A stretch of 64,000 bases of DNA from Microlunatus panaciterrae (GCF_016907535.1 NZ_JAFBCF010000001.1:1798001-1862000), one strand, 5' to 3'; shown: positions 1-9,000, counted from the stretch's first letter. The notes: generated by a model from the sequence alone, not told the origin. Numbers and translations are program-made.

Positions 1-48
1 GAGGTCCTGGACCGACGGCTCTCCCACGCCTGGCGCACCCGACTCTAG
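1..48 (+). CDS. C-terminal end of an upstream gene (partial)
   Basis: The first frame is open from base 1 and ends with TAG at 46-48, giving the last 15 residues, EVLDRRLSHAWRTRL. The codons are GC-rich in the third position, like the neighbouring genes, so this is probably the tail of a real plus-strand gene entering the window. The product cannot be recognised from so short a piece. Confidence 0.45.
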   Translation, partial: EVLDRRLSHAWRTRL

Positions 49-90
49 CCGCCGGCTGCTGGCCAGCCCTCACGATTCGGTAACCCTTCC

Positions 91-139
91 TTGTCTTGGT
101 TACCGGCCGGTAGCATAATTGAAGTTACTGACCAGTAAC
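91..139 (+). promoter_or_regulatory. Promoter with two palindromic operators for the acyl-CoA dehydrogenase gene
   Basis: A -35-like TTGTCT (91-96) and a -10-like CATAAT (114-119) are 17 bases apart. The spacer holds GTTACCGGCCGGTAGC (99-114), a palindrome with one mismatch. Just past the -10, GTTACTGACCAGTAAC (124-139) has perfect 7-base arms around AC. The two sites share the frame GTTAC-N6-GTA(A/G)C and are centred 25 bases apart, which fits a dimeric TetR-type repressor covering both the core promoter and the start point. The regulator is not identified in the window. Confidence 0.6.
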
Positions 140-167
140 AAAGCCGGTTCGCTATCAGAGGTGCGAG

Positions 168-2030
168 ATGAGCCACTACAAGTCCAACCTGCGTGACATC
201 ACGTTCAACCTGTTCGAGGTGCTCGGGGTGGACCGGGTGCTCGGTCGCGGTCCCTACGAGGACCTCGATGCCGAGACGGCTCAGGCCCTGCTCGACGAGG
301 TCGACCACCTCGCCCGGACCACACTGGCCGAGTCCTTCGCCGAGGGCGACCAGCACCCGCCCGTCTTCGATCCGCGCAGCCATGCGGTGACCATGCCCGA
401 GGGCTTCAAGAGGTCATACCGCGCCTGGATGGATGCCGGTTTCTACAACCTCGAGCTGCCGCCCGCGCTCGGCGGTCAGCAGTCGCCGCCCTCTCTGCAG
501 TGGAGCATCGCCGAGCTGGCGCTCGGTGCGAACCCGGCCCTCTACATCTACGCCTCCGGCCCGCGGTTCGCCTACGTACTGTGGGCCAACGGAACGGAAC
601 GGGACAAGAAGATCGCGCAGCACATGGTGCAGCGCGGCTGGGGGGCGACCATGGTGCTGACCGAGCCGGACGCCGGCTCCGATGTGGGCTCCGGCCGGAC
701 CAAGGCCACCCTGCAGCCGGACGGCAGCTGGCACATCGAGGGCGTCAAGCGCTTCATCACCTCCGGAGAGCACGACCTGACCGAGAACATCGTCCACCTC
801 GTCCTGGCCCGGCCTCAGGGGATTGAGGGCGTCGGCGGACCGGGAACCAAGGGGCTGTCGCTGTTCATCGTGCCCAAGTACGACTTCGACCTCGAGACCG
901 GAGAGCTCACCGGTGGACGCAACGGCGTCTACGCGACCGGCGTGGAGAAGAAGATGGGCATCAAGGCGTCGACCACCTGTGAGCTCACCTTCGGTGACGG
1001 CACGCCGGCCAAGGGCTGGCTGCTGGGCGAGGTGCACAACGGCATCGCCCAGATGTTCCAGGTGATCGAGTATGCCCGGATGATGGTCGGCACCAAGGCG
1101 ATCGCCACCCTGTCCACGGGCTACCTCAACGCCCTGGAGTACGCCAAGACCAGGGTGCAGGGACCCGACCTGACCCGCGCGTCGGACAAGACCGCGCCTC
1201 GGGTGACCATCACCCATCACGCGGACGTACGGCGCTCGCTGCTGACGCAGAAGGCGGCGGTCGAGGGCATGCGGTCCCTGGTGCTCTATGCCGCCACCAT
1301 GCAGGACCGGCTCGCGCTGGCCCGGTTGAACGGCACCGTCGACGACGAGGCGGCCAGGGTCAACGACCTGCTGCTGCCGATCGTCAAGGGCTACGGCTCC
1401 GAACGCTCCTGGACCCTGCTGGGCACCGAGTCCCTGCAGACGCTGGGGGGCTCCGGCTTCCTCAGCGACTATCCCTTGGAGCAGTACGTCCGGGACGCCA
1501 AGATCGACACCCTCTACGAAGGCACCACCGCCATTCAGGGGCAGGACCTGTTCTTACGCAAGATCGTCCGGGACCGCGGCCAGGCGCTGGGCTACCTGTC
1601 CGGGCAGATCGCGCAGTTCGTCGCCAGTGAAGCCGGCAACGGACAGCTGAAGGATGAGCGTGAGCTGCTGCAGAAGGGTCTGGAGGATGCCGGCAGCATC
1701 GTCGGCGCCATGATCAACCAACTCCAGTCCGCCGCTCCGGAGGCGCCCGAGGGAGATGTCCGGAACGTCTACAAGGTCGGGCTCAACACCAGCCGGCTGC
1801 TGATGGCGCTCGGTGACGTGATCTGCGCCTGGCTGCTGCTGCGTGGTGCCGAGGTGGCGCTGCGGGCGCTGAACGGGGAGCTGTCAGAGGCGGACAAGCA
1901 CTTCTATGAGGGCAAGGTCGCCTCGGCCCGCTGGTTTGCGCGGACCGTGCTACCCAAGATCACGGCGGAACGGGTGATCGCGGAGCGGACCGACCTCGCC
2001 GTCATGGATCTGCCCGAAGGAGCTTTCTAG
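168..2030 (+). CDS. Acyl-CoA dehydrogenase, FadE5-like long form
   Basis: A 620-residue flavoprotein for the first step of fatty-acid beta-oxidation: alpha,beta-dehydrogenation of an acyl-CoA, passing electrons through FAD. The length is that of the two-lobed actinobacterial FadE5/AcdB class rather than the ~380-residue short forms. Visible marks are the flavin-contact stretch [19 protein letters not shown], the catalytic-base motif [13 protein letters not shown] with Glu near residue 451, and the extended C-terminal helical domain (roughly 470-620). The ATG is preceded by AGAGGTG at 157-163. It stands alone between its operator-rich promoter and a strong hairpin, so it is probably monocistronic and controlled by a fatty-acid-responsive repressor. 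The chain-length preference cannot be read from the sequence. Confidence 0.93.
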   Translation: MSHYKSNLRDITFNLFEVLGVDRVLGRGPYEDLDAETAQALLDEVDHLARTTLAESFAEGDQHPPVFDPRSHAVTMPEGFKRSYRAWMDAGFYNLELPPALGGQQSPPSLQWSIAELALGANPALYIYASGPRFAYVLWANGTERDKKIAQHMVQRGWGATMVLTEPDAGSDVGSGRTKATLQPDGSWHIEGVKRFITSGEHDLTENIVHLVLARPQGIEGVGGPGTKGLSLFIVPKYDFDLETGELTGGRNGVYATGVEKKMGIKASTTCELTFGDGTPAKGWLLGEVHNGIAQMFQVIEYARMMVGTKAIATLSTGYLNALEYAKTRVQGPDLTRASDKTAPRVTITHHADVRRSLLTQKAAVEGMRSLVLYAATMQDRLALARLNGTVDDEAARVNDLLLPIVKGYGSERSWTLLGTESLQTLGGSGFLSDYPLEQYVRDAKIDTLYEGTTAIQGQDLFLRKIVRDRGQALGYLSGQIAQFVASEAGNGQLKDERELLQKGLEDAGSIVGAMINQLQSAAPEAPEGDVRNVYKVGLNTSRLLMALGDVICAWLLLRGAEVALRALNGELSEADKHFYEGKVASARWFARTVLPKITAERVIAERTDLAVMDLPEGAF

Positions 2031-2073
2031 ACCCTCGAGGGCGCCAGACCCTCGAGTACCTCAGACCCTCGAG
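2029..2073. repeat. Three phased copies of an 11-mer right after the stop codon
   Basis: AGACCCTCGAG occurs at 2029-2039, 2046-2056 and 2063-2073, exactly every 17 bases. The first copy overlaps the TAG stop of the acyl-CoA dehydrogenase gene. The 6-base spacers differ in sequence, so this is an iterated motif rather than simple slippage. CCTCGAGG-like cores are partly self-complementary. Its function is unknown; it lies between the gene and its hairpin. Confidence 0.7.
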
Positions 2074-2080
2074 TGGAGAC

Positions 2081-2114
2081 GTCATGCCCAGGTCGTCCCC
2101 GGCCTGGGCATGAC
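2081..2114 (+). terminator. Perfect 12-bp stem hairpin after the acyl-CoA dehydrogenase gene
   Basis: GTCATGCCCAGG (2081-2092) and CCTGGGCATGAC (2103-2114) are perfectly complementary around a 10-base loop. A short CTCTTGTG follows instead of a U-run, which is common for actinobacterial intrinsic terminators. It separates this gene from the LacI regulator. Confidence 0.7.
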
Positions 2115-2193
2115 CTCTTGTGCGTGCAGGCCTGCTGCGGTCACGGGCTGGTCACGAAATGTTCCCTGCATTGACAAATGCCCCAGCGGCGCG

Positions 2194-2209
2194 TTGACTA
2201 CGTAGTCAA
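2194..2209. promoter_or_regulatory. Perfect 16-bp palindrome, LacI-type operator
   Basis: TTGACTACGTAGTCAA is a perfect palindrome centred on ACGT, 44 bases before the ATG chosen for the LacI regulator. A TTGACA at 2171-2176 is a possible -35, and a degenerate second half-site (GTTGACCGCGTAC) starts at 2227. LacI regulators of sugar operons usually repress their own gene through such a site. Confidence 0.6.
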
Positions 2210-2252
2210 GACGCCCACAGCAGGCGTTGACCGCGTACTTACGGGGGTGTCG

Positions 2253-3296
2253 ATGGGGACAGGCAGGGGCGCAGGCCGCGGCGTCGTCATGGTCGACGTC
2301 GCCCGCACCGTGGGCGTCTCCCAGAAGACCGTCTCCCGCGTCATCAACGGTGCCCCGCATGTCAGGCCCGAGATCCGAGCCCGGGTTCTGGCCGCGATCG
2401 AGGAGCTCGGCTACCGACCCAACGTCGCCGCCCGCGCACTCGTCATGCAGCGCACCCACGTGATCGGCGTGCTGGCTGTGGCCACCTCGCTGTTCGGACC
2501 GGCCTCGCGGGTGTTCTCACTGGAGCATGCTGCCCGCCAGCGCGGCTACGAGCTGGCCCTCGCGTCCCTGCCCGAGGTGTCGCCCGACGAGCTGCGCCGG
2601 GCGATCCACGGCCTGCTGGCACGAGGTGTCGAGGGCATCGTGTTCGAGGTCCCGAACCACCTGATCGAGGTTGACGACGCGCTGCTCGGCGGCGTCCCGG
2701 TGGCTACCAGCGTCGGACAGATTCCCCATGTCGCCCGCCAGGCGGTGATCGACTCGAGCCAGGCCGAAGGGGGCCGCCTGGCCACCCAGCACCTCCTCGA
2801 CCTCGGCCACCAGACGGTCTGGCACCTCGCCGGCCCGCCGGAGTGGGACGCGGCTCGGGAACGCTGCGAAGGCTGGGCGAGCACCCTCGCCAAGGCCGGT
2901 CGACAGCGGCCGCCCGTGCTGTACGGCGACTGGTCGGCCCGGTCCGGCTACCAGCTCGGCCGCCAGCTGGCCGAGCGCGACGACGCCACGGCCGTCTTCG
3001 CAGCCAACGACCACCAGGCGATGGGGCTGATGTGCGCTCTGGCGGAGGCCGGCCGGTCCATCCCCGGTGACGTGTCGGTGGTCGGCTTCGACGACGTGCC
3101 TGAGGCCGAGTTCCAGATGGTGCCGTTGACCACGATCCGCACCGACGAGGCGATCATCTCGCACGCCGTACTGTCCACGCTGGTGGCGCTGATCGAGGGA
3201 CGGGAACCGGCACTCGAGCAGGTCGAGGTGCATCGGGAGCTGGTCGTCCGGAGATCCAGCGGACCCCCGCGGCCCACGCCGTCAGGCCCTCCGTAG
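2253..3296 (+). CDS. LacI-family transcriptional regulator of the beta-galactoside cluster
   Basis: A 347-residue LacI/GalR repressor. The N-terminal helix-turn-helix reads VDVARTVGVSQKTVSRVING, with the hinge-helix region (RPNVAARALV) following, then a periplasmic-binding-protein-like effector domain (about 70-335) ending in a typical GDVSVVGFDDVPEAE segment. I prefer ATG 2253, with GGGGG just upstream, over an in-frame ATG at 2178, because the longer version would translate through the perfect palindrome at 2194-2209. It sits directly before a CUT1 transporter and a GH42 enzyme on the same strand, so the effector is probably a beta-galactoside or its product. Confidence 0.88.
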   Translation: MGTGRGAGRGVVMVDVARTVGVSQKTVSRVINGAPHVRPEIRARVLAAIEELGYRPNVAARALVMQRTHVIGVLAVATSLFGPASRVFSLEHAARQRGYELALASLPEVSPDELRRAIHGLLARGVEGIVFEVPNHLIEVDDALLGGVPVATSVGQIPHVARQAVIDSSQAEGGRLATQHLLDLGHQTVWHLAGPPEWDAARERCEGWASTLAKAGRQRPPVLYGDWSARSGYQLGRQLAERDDATAVFAANDHQAMGLMCALAEAGRSIPGDVSVVGFDDVPEAEFQMVPLTTIRTDEAIISHAVLSTLVALIEGREPALEQVEVHRELVVRRSSGPPRPTPSGPP

Positions 3297-3310
3297 GTGC
3301 AGACACCGCT

Positions 3311-3328
3311 CGCCTGCCTGTGCAGGCG
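3311..3328 (+). terminator. Short hairpin after the LacI gene
   Basis: CGCCTGC (3311-3317) pairs with GCAGGCG (3322-3328) around CTGT. It starts 15 bases after the regulator stop and could end or attenuate that transcript before the binding-protein gene. No U-run follows. The remaining gap up to 3475 shows only ACTC tetranucleotide repetition at about 3444-3456. Confidence 0.4.
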
Positions 3329-3475
3329 GCACCACAAGTCAGCCCGGCTCACCGAGCCGGTGCTGTCGCTAGGGCTCGGGGCAGCACACAGCGGTTCCGG
3401 GCCACCATGTCCGATCGGGCAACCGCCCGCCTAGCCACGCATCACTCACTCACTCATCTGGTGGAAGTAGGAACC

Positions 3476-4840
3476 ATGACATCTCCATTCACTCGCCGAC
3501 GTTTCCTGGGCACGGCGCTGGCGGCCTCGAGCGCCGTGGCACTGGCGGCCTGCAGCGGTGGCGGCGGCAAGTCCGGCGGCGGCGCGTCGGCCGCCCCGAA
3601 GGTCACGCAGGCACAGATCGACGAAGCCATGAACAAGGACACCACGCTGACCCTGTGGACCTGGGTGCCCGACATCCAGAAAGAGGTGGACCTGTTCACG
3701 AAGAAGTACCCGAAGATCAAGGTCAAGAACGTCAACGTCGGCGCCGGTGCACCGCACTACACCAAGATGCGGGCCGCCATCCAGTCCGGACAGGGCGCAC
3801 CCGACGTGGCCCAGGTGGAGTTCCAGTACATCCCCTCCTTCACCCTCGGCGGCAACCTGCTCGATCTGTCGCCATACGGCGCCGACAGCATCAAGTCCCA
3901 GTACCCGGAGTGGGTGTGGTCGCAGGTCAGCAAGGGCGAGGTCGTCTACGCGATCCCGCAGGACGTCGGTCCGATGGGGCTGCTCTACCGCGATGACCTA
4001 CTCAAGGCTGCCGGGGTGAAACCGCCGAAGACCTGGGACGAGTTCGCCACTGCGGCGGAGAAGTACCGGTCCGCTAACCCGAAGAGCTATCTGTCCAACC
4101 TCGCACCCAACGACCCCGGCCAGTTCGTCGCGTTCCTGTGGCAGATCGGCGCCCGGCCCTTCTCCTACGACGGCACCAAGAACGTCAAGGTCGATCTGGC
4201 CAGCGATCAGGCCAAGCAGGTGGCGAAGTTCTGGGGCGACATGGTCGCCAAGGGGGTCGTCTCGGTCGATCCGGACTTCACCGACGCCTGGTACCAGGGG
4301 TTCTCCAACGGCAAGTACGCCGCCTGGCCGGCGGCCGCCTGGGGGCCGGTGTTCCTGCAGGGCACCGCGAAGAAGACCTCCGGCAAGTGGCGTGCGACCG
4401 ACCTGCCCCAGTGGGATGCCGCCAAGCCTGCCTCGGGGAACTGGGGTGGCTCGACCGATGCGGTGCTGAAGAGCAGTAAGAACCCCATCGCCGCGTCACA
4501 GTTGGCCCTGTTCATCAACACCGACAAGGAGTCAGCGCTCAAGCTGGCCACCGAGCAGTTCCTCTTCCCGCCCTCGAACACGATCCTCAACGACCCCGCC
4601 TTCGCCGACCAGGCGGCGCCGTTCTACGGCGGTCAGAAGGTCAATGCCAAGTTCACCGACATCTCTGCGACGGTGACCCCGGACTTCCAGTGGCTGCCCT
4701 TCATGGACTTCGTGTACTCCAACTACACCGACACGCTGGGCAAGGCCATGGCCAACAAGACCGACATGGTGGCTGGCCTGCAGGCATGGCAGGACGGTGT
4801 GGCCAAGTACGCCAAGGATCAGGGCTTCAACGTCGCCTGA
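3476..4840 (+). CDS. ABC sugar transporter, extracellular solute-binding lipoprotein
   Basis: A 454-residue family 1 solute-binding protein that captures an oligosaccharide outside the membrane and hands it to the two permeases downstream. The start at ATG 3476 gives an N-terminus with a Tat-like RRRFLG motif, a hydrophobic stretch and a lipobox LAAC whose Cys would be lipid-modified, followed by a Gly/Ser linker. A longer in-frame start at 3320 would bury this signal. The LTLWTWVPDIQKEVDLFTKK segment begins the mature fold and is typical of CUT1 binding proteins. A hairpin at 4847-4880 separates it from the permeases. The ligand is inferred as a beta-galactoside from the neighbouring GH42 enzyme. 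Confidence 0.92.
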   Translation: MTSPFTRRRFLGTALAASSAVALAACSGGGGKSGGGASAAPKVTQAQIDEAMNKDTTLTLWTWVPDIQKEVDLFTKKYPKIKVKNVNVGAGAPHYTKMRAAIQSGQGAPDVAQVEFQYIPSFTLGGNLLDLSPYGADSIKSQYPEWVWSQVSKGEVVYAIPQDVGPMGLLYRDDLLKAAGVKPPKTWDEFATAAEKYRSANPKSYLSNLAPNDPGQFVAFLWQIGARPFSYDGTKNVKVDLASDQAKQVAKFWGDMVAKGVVSVDPDFTDAWYQGFSNGKYAAWPAAAWGPVFLQGTAKKTSGKWRATDLPQWDAAKPASGNWGGSTDAVLKSSKNPIAASQLALFINTDKESALKLATEQFLFPPSNTILNDPAFADQAAPFYGGQKVNAKFTDISATVTPDFQWLPFMDFVYSNYTDTLGKAMANKTDMVAGLQAWQDGVAKYAKDQGFNVA

Positions 4841-4846
4841 GTCCCG

Positions 4847-4880
4847 GCTGCGTCGCCCGTCCCTGGGCGGGCGACGCAGC
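4847..4880 (+). terminator. Perfect 13-bp hairpin between binding protein and permease genes
   Basis: GCTGCGTCGCCCG (4847-4859) pairs perfectly with CGGGCGACGCAGC (4868-4880) around an 8-base loop. It lies 6 bases after the binding-protein stop. In ABC operons such a hairpin often acts as a partial terminator or 3' stabiliser that leaves more binding-protein mRNA than permease mRNA. That role is inferred. Confidence 0.65.
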
Positions 4881-4916
4881 ACCCCTCACCTCTCCGCGTC
4901 CTGAAAGGGGCGAGCC

Positions 4917-5870
4917 ATGGCCACTGTGACCACCACCGCCACCACCTCCGGCAGCCGATCCGCGAAGTCGACACCACGCAAGCCACTGACTGTCGCCAAG
5001 AAGCGCCAGTACCGCGCCGCCTACGTGTTAGTTCTCCCGTTCTTCGTCATCTTCCTGGCGATGATCATCGTCCCGCTGGGCTACGCCGGCTACCTGTCCT
5101 TCTTCCGCAAACAGCTCGTCGGTGGGGTGTCGTTCGCCGGCTTCGACAACTACGCTCGGGCCGTCCAGGACCCGGCCTTCCTTGCCGGCGTCGGCAGGAT
5201 GGGCCTTTTCCTGCTGGTCCAGGTGCCCGTCATGCTGGTGCTGTCCCTCTTCTTCGCGCTGGCCCTGGACAGCGGCATGACTCGGCTGGCCAAGTTCGTC
5301 CGGCTGGGCATCTTCGTCCCGTACGCCGTGCCGTCGGTGGTCGCCACCCTGATGTGGGGCTACCTCTACGGCCCCGACTTCGGCCCGTTCGCCCAGCTGG
5401 CGAACCTGGTCGGGCTGCCCCCACCACCGTTCCTGTCCCCGCACGTCGTGCTGTTCTCCATCGCCAACGTGGTGAACTGGGAGTTCGTCGGCTACAACAT
5501 GATCATCATCTATGCGGCACTCCGGTCGATCCCCAGCGAGCTCTACGAGGCGGCCCGGGTCGACGGCGCCTCCGAGCCGCGGATCGCCTGGTCGATCAAG
5601 ATCCCCGCTGTCCGGCCCGCACTCATCCTCACCATCATCTTCTCGGTGATCGGCACCTTCCAGCTGTTCAACGAGCCCAACCTGCTGCGGATCCTGGCGC
5701 CGAATGCGATCAACAGCTCCTACACCCCCAACCTGTACGCCTACACGTTGGCCTTCGTCAACCAGGACGCCAACTACGCCGCCGCTATCGCCTTCGTGCT
5801 CGGTATCGTGATCATGGCTCTGTCCTACATCGTCCAACTGTGGAACCAGCGTAAGGAGAGCCAGTCATGA
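4917..5870 (+). CDS. ABC sugar transporter permease, MalF-type
   Basis: A 317-residue inner-membrane component of a CUT1 importer. After a basic Thr/Ser-rich N-terminus there are about six hydrophobic helices, the first near residues 38-62. The cytoplasmic EAA loop that docks the ATPase is clear: YEAARVDGASEPRIAWSIKI at about 215-235. AAAGGGG lies just upstream of ATG 4917. The stop overlaps the start of the next permease by ATGA, so the two are translationally coupled. It pairs with the MalG-type subunit to form the membrane channel. Confidence 0.92.
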   Translation: MATVTTTATTSGSRSAKSTPRKPLTVAKKRQYRAAYVLVLPFFVIFLAMIIVPLGYAGYLSFFRKQLVGGVSFAGFDNYARAVQDPAFLAGVGRMGLFLLVQVPVMLVLSLFFALALDSGMTRLAKFVRLGIFVPYAVPSVVATLMWGYLYGPDFGPFAQLANLVGLPPPPFLSPHVVLFSIANVVNWEFVGYNMIIIYAALRSIPSELYEAARVDGASEPRIAWSIKIPAVRPALILTIIFSVIGTFQLFNEPNLLRILAPNAINSSYTPNLYAYTLAFVNQDANYAAAIAFVLGIVIMALSYIVQLWNQRKESQS

Positions 5871-6832
5871 GCGCATCGACTCCGGCGGCCCAGCCGACCC
5901 ACCAGGCGGCCGGCACCAGCAGCCTGACCTCGGACGAGCTGGACACCTCCACCGGCAGATCCGCCAGGACGCCGCTGGGCACCGAGCCCAAGCAGCGCAA
6001 GAACATGGTGCTCACCGTGGTCATGATCGCCTGCGTGGCCTACTTCCTGCTCCCCCTGTACTGGCTGGTGGTCGCCTCGACGAAGTCGAACGCCGATCTG
6101 TTCTCGACCTTCGGCCTCTGGTTCGCCGACTTCAACCTGATCGAGAACCTGAAGACGGTCTTCACGTTCCAGAACGGCGTCTTCGGCCGCTGGGCCCTCA
6201 ACTCGCTGATCTACTCGGTGACCAGCGCGGTCGGCGCCTCACTGCTGGCCACCGCCGCCGGGTACGCCTTCGCCAAGTACCAGTTCCCCGGGGGGAAGGC
6301 GCTGTTCTCCATCATCCTCGGCGCGATCATGATCCCGACCACCGCGCTGGCGATACCCACCTACCTGCTGTTCGCTCGCGCCCAGCTGACCGACACCTAC
6401 TGGGCCATCATCCTGCCCTCCCTGGTCAGCCCGTTCGGTGTCTATCTGATGCGGGTGTACGCGGCCGACGCGGTGGACTACTCACTGATCGAGGCTGCAC
6501 GCGTCGACGGGGTCGGTGAGATCAGGATCTTCTTCCAGGTCGCCTTCCGGCTGCTGATGCCCGGCGCGGTCACCGTCCTGCTGTTCTCGCTGGTCGCCAC
6601 CTGGAACAACTACTTCCTTCCGTTGATCATGTTGAACACGCCGGAGAAGTTCCCGCTCCCGGTGGGCCTGGCCCAGTGGCAGTCCACCGCCAGCGCCGGC
6701 TCCGGATCGCAGGCCCTCTTCTCCACGATCATCACCGGTTCACTGGTCTCCATCCTTCCGCTGATCATCGCGTTCCTGTTCCTCCAGCGCTTCTGGCAGT
6801 CGGGCCTCTCGTCCGGCGGCGTCAAGGCCTGA
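5867..6832 (+). CDS. ABC sugar transporter permease, MalG-type
   Basis: A 321-residue second membrane subunit, coupled to the first by an ATGA overlap. A long polar N-terminal tail (residues 1-45) precedes six transmembrane segments. The EAA loop reads IEAARVDGVGEIRIFFQVAF at about 205-225, and the C-terminus FLQRFWQSGLSSGGVKA is characteristic of MalG-like subunits. No ATP-binding gene follows; in actinomycetes CUT1 importers commonly share one MsiK-type ATPase encoded elsewhere, and I assume that here. Confidence 0.92.
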   Translation: MSASTPAAQPTHQAAGTSSLTSDELDTSTGRSARTPLGTEPKQRKNMVLTVVMIACVAYFLLPLYWLVVASTKSNADLFSTFGLWFADFNLIENLKTVFTFQNGVFGRWALNSLIYSVTSAVGASLLATAAGYAFAKYQFPGGKALFSIILGAIMIPTTALAIPTYLLFARAQLTDTYWAIILPSLVSPFGVYLMRVYAADAVDYSLIEAARVDGVGEIRIFFQVAFRLLMPGAVTVLLFSLVATWNNYFLPLIMLNTPEKFPLPVGLAQWQSTASAGSGSQALFSTIITGSLVSILPLIIAFLFLQRFWQSGLSSGGVKA

Positions 6833-6865
6833 CCTCAGCCCTCCCCCCTGTGAAAGGTATTCCCC

Positions 6866-8995
6866 ATGGCTTCTCGCTCTGATCACGTCCTGTTCGGCGC
6901 CGCGTACTACCACGAGTACCAACCGACACCCCGTCTGGACACCGACCTGGACCTGATGGCAGCGGCCGACTTCTCGGTGATCCGGGTCGGAGAATCGGTC
7001 TGGACGACCTGGGAGCCGGAGGACGGGGTCTTCGACCTCGACTGGCTGGCTCCGGTCCTCGACGGCGCCCACGCCCGCGGGATCGACGTGATCCTCGGCA
7101 CGCCGACCTATGCGGCACCACCCTGGCTGGCACGCAAATACCCCGAGATCGCCGGCGAGTCGAGCACTGGGGTTCGGGTGCCGTGGGGCGGGCGTCAGGA
7201 GATCGACTACACCCACCCGGCCTTCCTGTTCCATGCCGAGCGGGTGATCCGCAAGATCGTCGCCCGCTACGCCGACCACCCCGCGGTGATCGGCTTCCAG
7301 GTGGACAACGAGCCCGGCATCATGTTGTTCCACAACCACGCCGTGTTCCAGCGCTTCGTGGACGAGCTGCGGACCCGCTACGGAACGCCGGAGCGACTCA
7401 ACGAGGCGTGGGGCCTCGTCTACTGGTCGCACAAGCTGTCCACCTGGGCCGACCTGTGGACTCCGGACGGCAACTACCAGCCGCAGTACGACCTTGCCTG
7501 GCGGACCTTCCAGGCCAAGCTGACCACGGAGTTCATCGCCTGGCAGGCGGGGATCGTCCGCGAGTACGCCCGCGAGGACCAGTTCGTCACCACCTGCATC
7601 GCCTACGACCGGGCGACGGTGGACGACTCCAACCTCACCCGCGCACTGGACGTGACCGCCGGCAATCCCTACTACGCTATGCAGGATGCGCTGGCCGTGC
7701 CGTACACCGAGTCGAAGCCCCAGGGGTGGACGACCGCGGGGGCCTGGACGCTCTTCCAGAGCGGCGACCGGATGTTCTCCTCCAAACAGGCGCCCTACCT
7801 GATCACCGAGACGAACGCTGGCGCCATCGGTGGTCCCTCGATCAACTTCCCGGCCTACGACGGGCAGTGGCGTCAGGCAGCCTGGGCGTTCATCGCCCGC
7901 GGCGCGGAGATGATCGAGTACTGGCACTGGCACACCAACCACTTCGGCACCGAGACGTACTGGATCGGGATCCTTCCCCATGATCAACAACCGGGTCGGG
8001 TGTATCGGCAGCTGGCCCAGCTGGGGTCCGAGCTGAAGGCCGCCGGGTCGGCGGTCCTGGGTCTGAAGCCGGATGCCCGGGTCGGCATGGTGTACTCATC
8101 GCGCTCGAAGTGGGGGTTGGCGTTCCAGTCGACCTTCACCAAGGCGGACTCGACGTTCGTCAGCTCGTTGAACGAGATGGACGAGCGCTCGTACCAGCGC
8201 ATCTTCGAGGCGTACTACCGGGGCGCTTTCGAGGCCGGCGTGCCGGTCCGGATCATCCACGACGACCAGCTGGTGTCGCCGACTGGCGGGCTGGATCCGG
8301 CAGCGGCCGCCGCCGAGCTGCCGGTGCTGGTGGTCGCTGGGCTGCTGGTGGCCGACGACGAGCTGCTCGACTGGCTGCGGAACTATGCCGCGGCCGGCGG
8401 ACACCTGGTCCTCGGCATCCGGACCGCCTACGGCGACGAGGAGGGACGGGCGCGCATTGAGGTGAAGCCTGCGCTGCTGGCTGACGCCGGCGGGGTCCGC
8501 TACCAGGAGTTCTCGAACCTCAACGACCCGGTCACTGTCCGGGCGGTCAGCGACGAGCTGAAGATCGGCCCGGACAGCCACGCCTCCCGCTGGGTCGACT
8601 GTCTGATCAGTGAAGGGGCCGAGGTGCTGGCCGAGTACGACCATCCGCACTTCGGCCAGTTCCCGGCGATCACCACCACCGGGCACGGCCGCGGCCGCAT
8701 CACCACTGTCGGCACCGTCCCGGACCAGGCGATGGCCAGCGACCTGCTGCGCTGGCTGGTCCCGGATGCCCGCACCGAGTGGGGAGAGCTGCCGGCCTCG
8801 GTGACCGTCTCCTCCGCGACGACGAGTGAGGGTGGCCGGCTCCACGTCGTCCACAACTGGAGCTGGACGCCCCAGGCGGTGACGCCGCCGATGCGGGTCC
8901 GTGACGTCCTGGCGGAGGGCTCGGAGGCGCTGGACAGCCTGCAGCTGGGGCCGTGGGATGTGCGGGTCCTGCTGGAGCTCGCCGACGGCGCCTGA
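6866..8995 (+). CDS. Beta-galactosidase, glycoside hydrolase family 42
   Basis: A 709-residue GH42 enzyme that hydrolyses terminal beta-D-galactosides. The N-terminus (FGAAYYHEYQP) and the early RVGESVWTTWEPEDG segment are GH42 signatures. The proposed acid/base is Glu149 in GFQVDNEPG and the nucleophile Glu315 in YLITETNAG. Domain order is TIM barrel (about 1-385), the trimerisation domain (about 390-610) and a small C-terminal beta domain. There is no signal peptide, so it acts on sugar imported by the CUT1 system just upstream. AAAGG at about 6853 precedes the ATG. It ends the operon; a palindromic repeat begins 5 bases after the stop. Confidence 0.94.
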   Translation: MASRSDHVLFGAAYYHEYQPTPRLDTDLDLMAAADFSVIRVGESVWTTWEPEDGVFDLDWLAPVLDGAHARGIDVILGTPTYAAPPWLARKYPEIAGESSTGVRVPWGGRQEIDYTHPAFLFHAERVIRKIVARYADHPAVIGFQVDNEPGIMLFHNHAVFQRFVDELRTRYGTPERLNEAWGLVYWSHKLSTWADLWTPDGNYQPQYDLAWRTFQAKLTTEFIAWQAGIVREYAREDQFVTTCIAYDRATVDDSNLTRALDVTAGNPYYAMQDALAVPYTESKPQGWTTAGAWTLFQSGDRMFSSKQAPYLITETNAGAIGGPSINFPAYDGQWRQAAWAFIARGAEMIEYWHWHTNHFGTETYWIGILPHDQQPGRVYRQLAQLGSELKAAGSAVLGLKPDARVGMVYSSRSKWGLAFQSTFTKADSTFVSSLNEMDERSYQRIFEAYYRGAFEAGVPVRIIHDDQLVSPTGGLDPAAAAAELPVLVVAGLLVADDELLDWLRNYAAAGGHLVLGIRTAYGDEEGRARIEVKPALLADAGGVRYQEFSNLNDPVTVRAVSDELKIGPDSHASRWVDCLISEGAEVLAEYDHPHFGQFPAITTTGHGRGRITTVGTVPDQAMASDLLRWLVPDARTEWGELPASVTVSSATTSEGGRLHVVHNWSWTPQAVTPPMRVRDVLAEGSEALDSLQLGPWDVRVLLELADGA

Positions 8996-9000
8996 CTCTG

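Noticed and set aside
2178-2252. Longer start for the first LacI regulator
   Set aside because: It would translate through a perfect palindromic operator, and the shorter start has a purine-rich ribosome site and normal family length.
3320-3475. Longer start for the solute-binding protein
   Set aside because: It places 52 unrelated residues before a good Tat/lipoprotein signal peptide.
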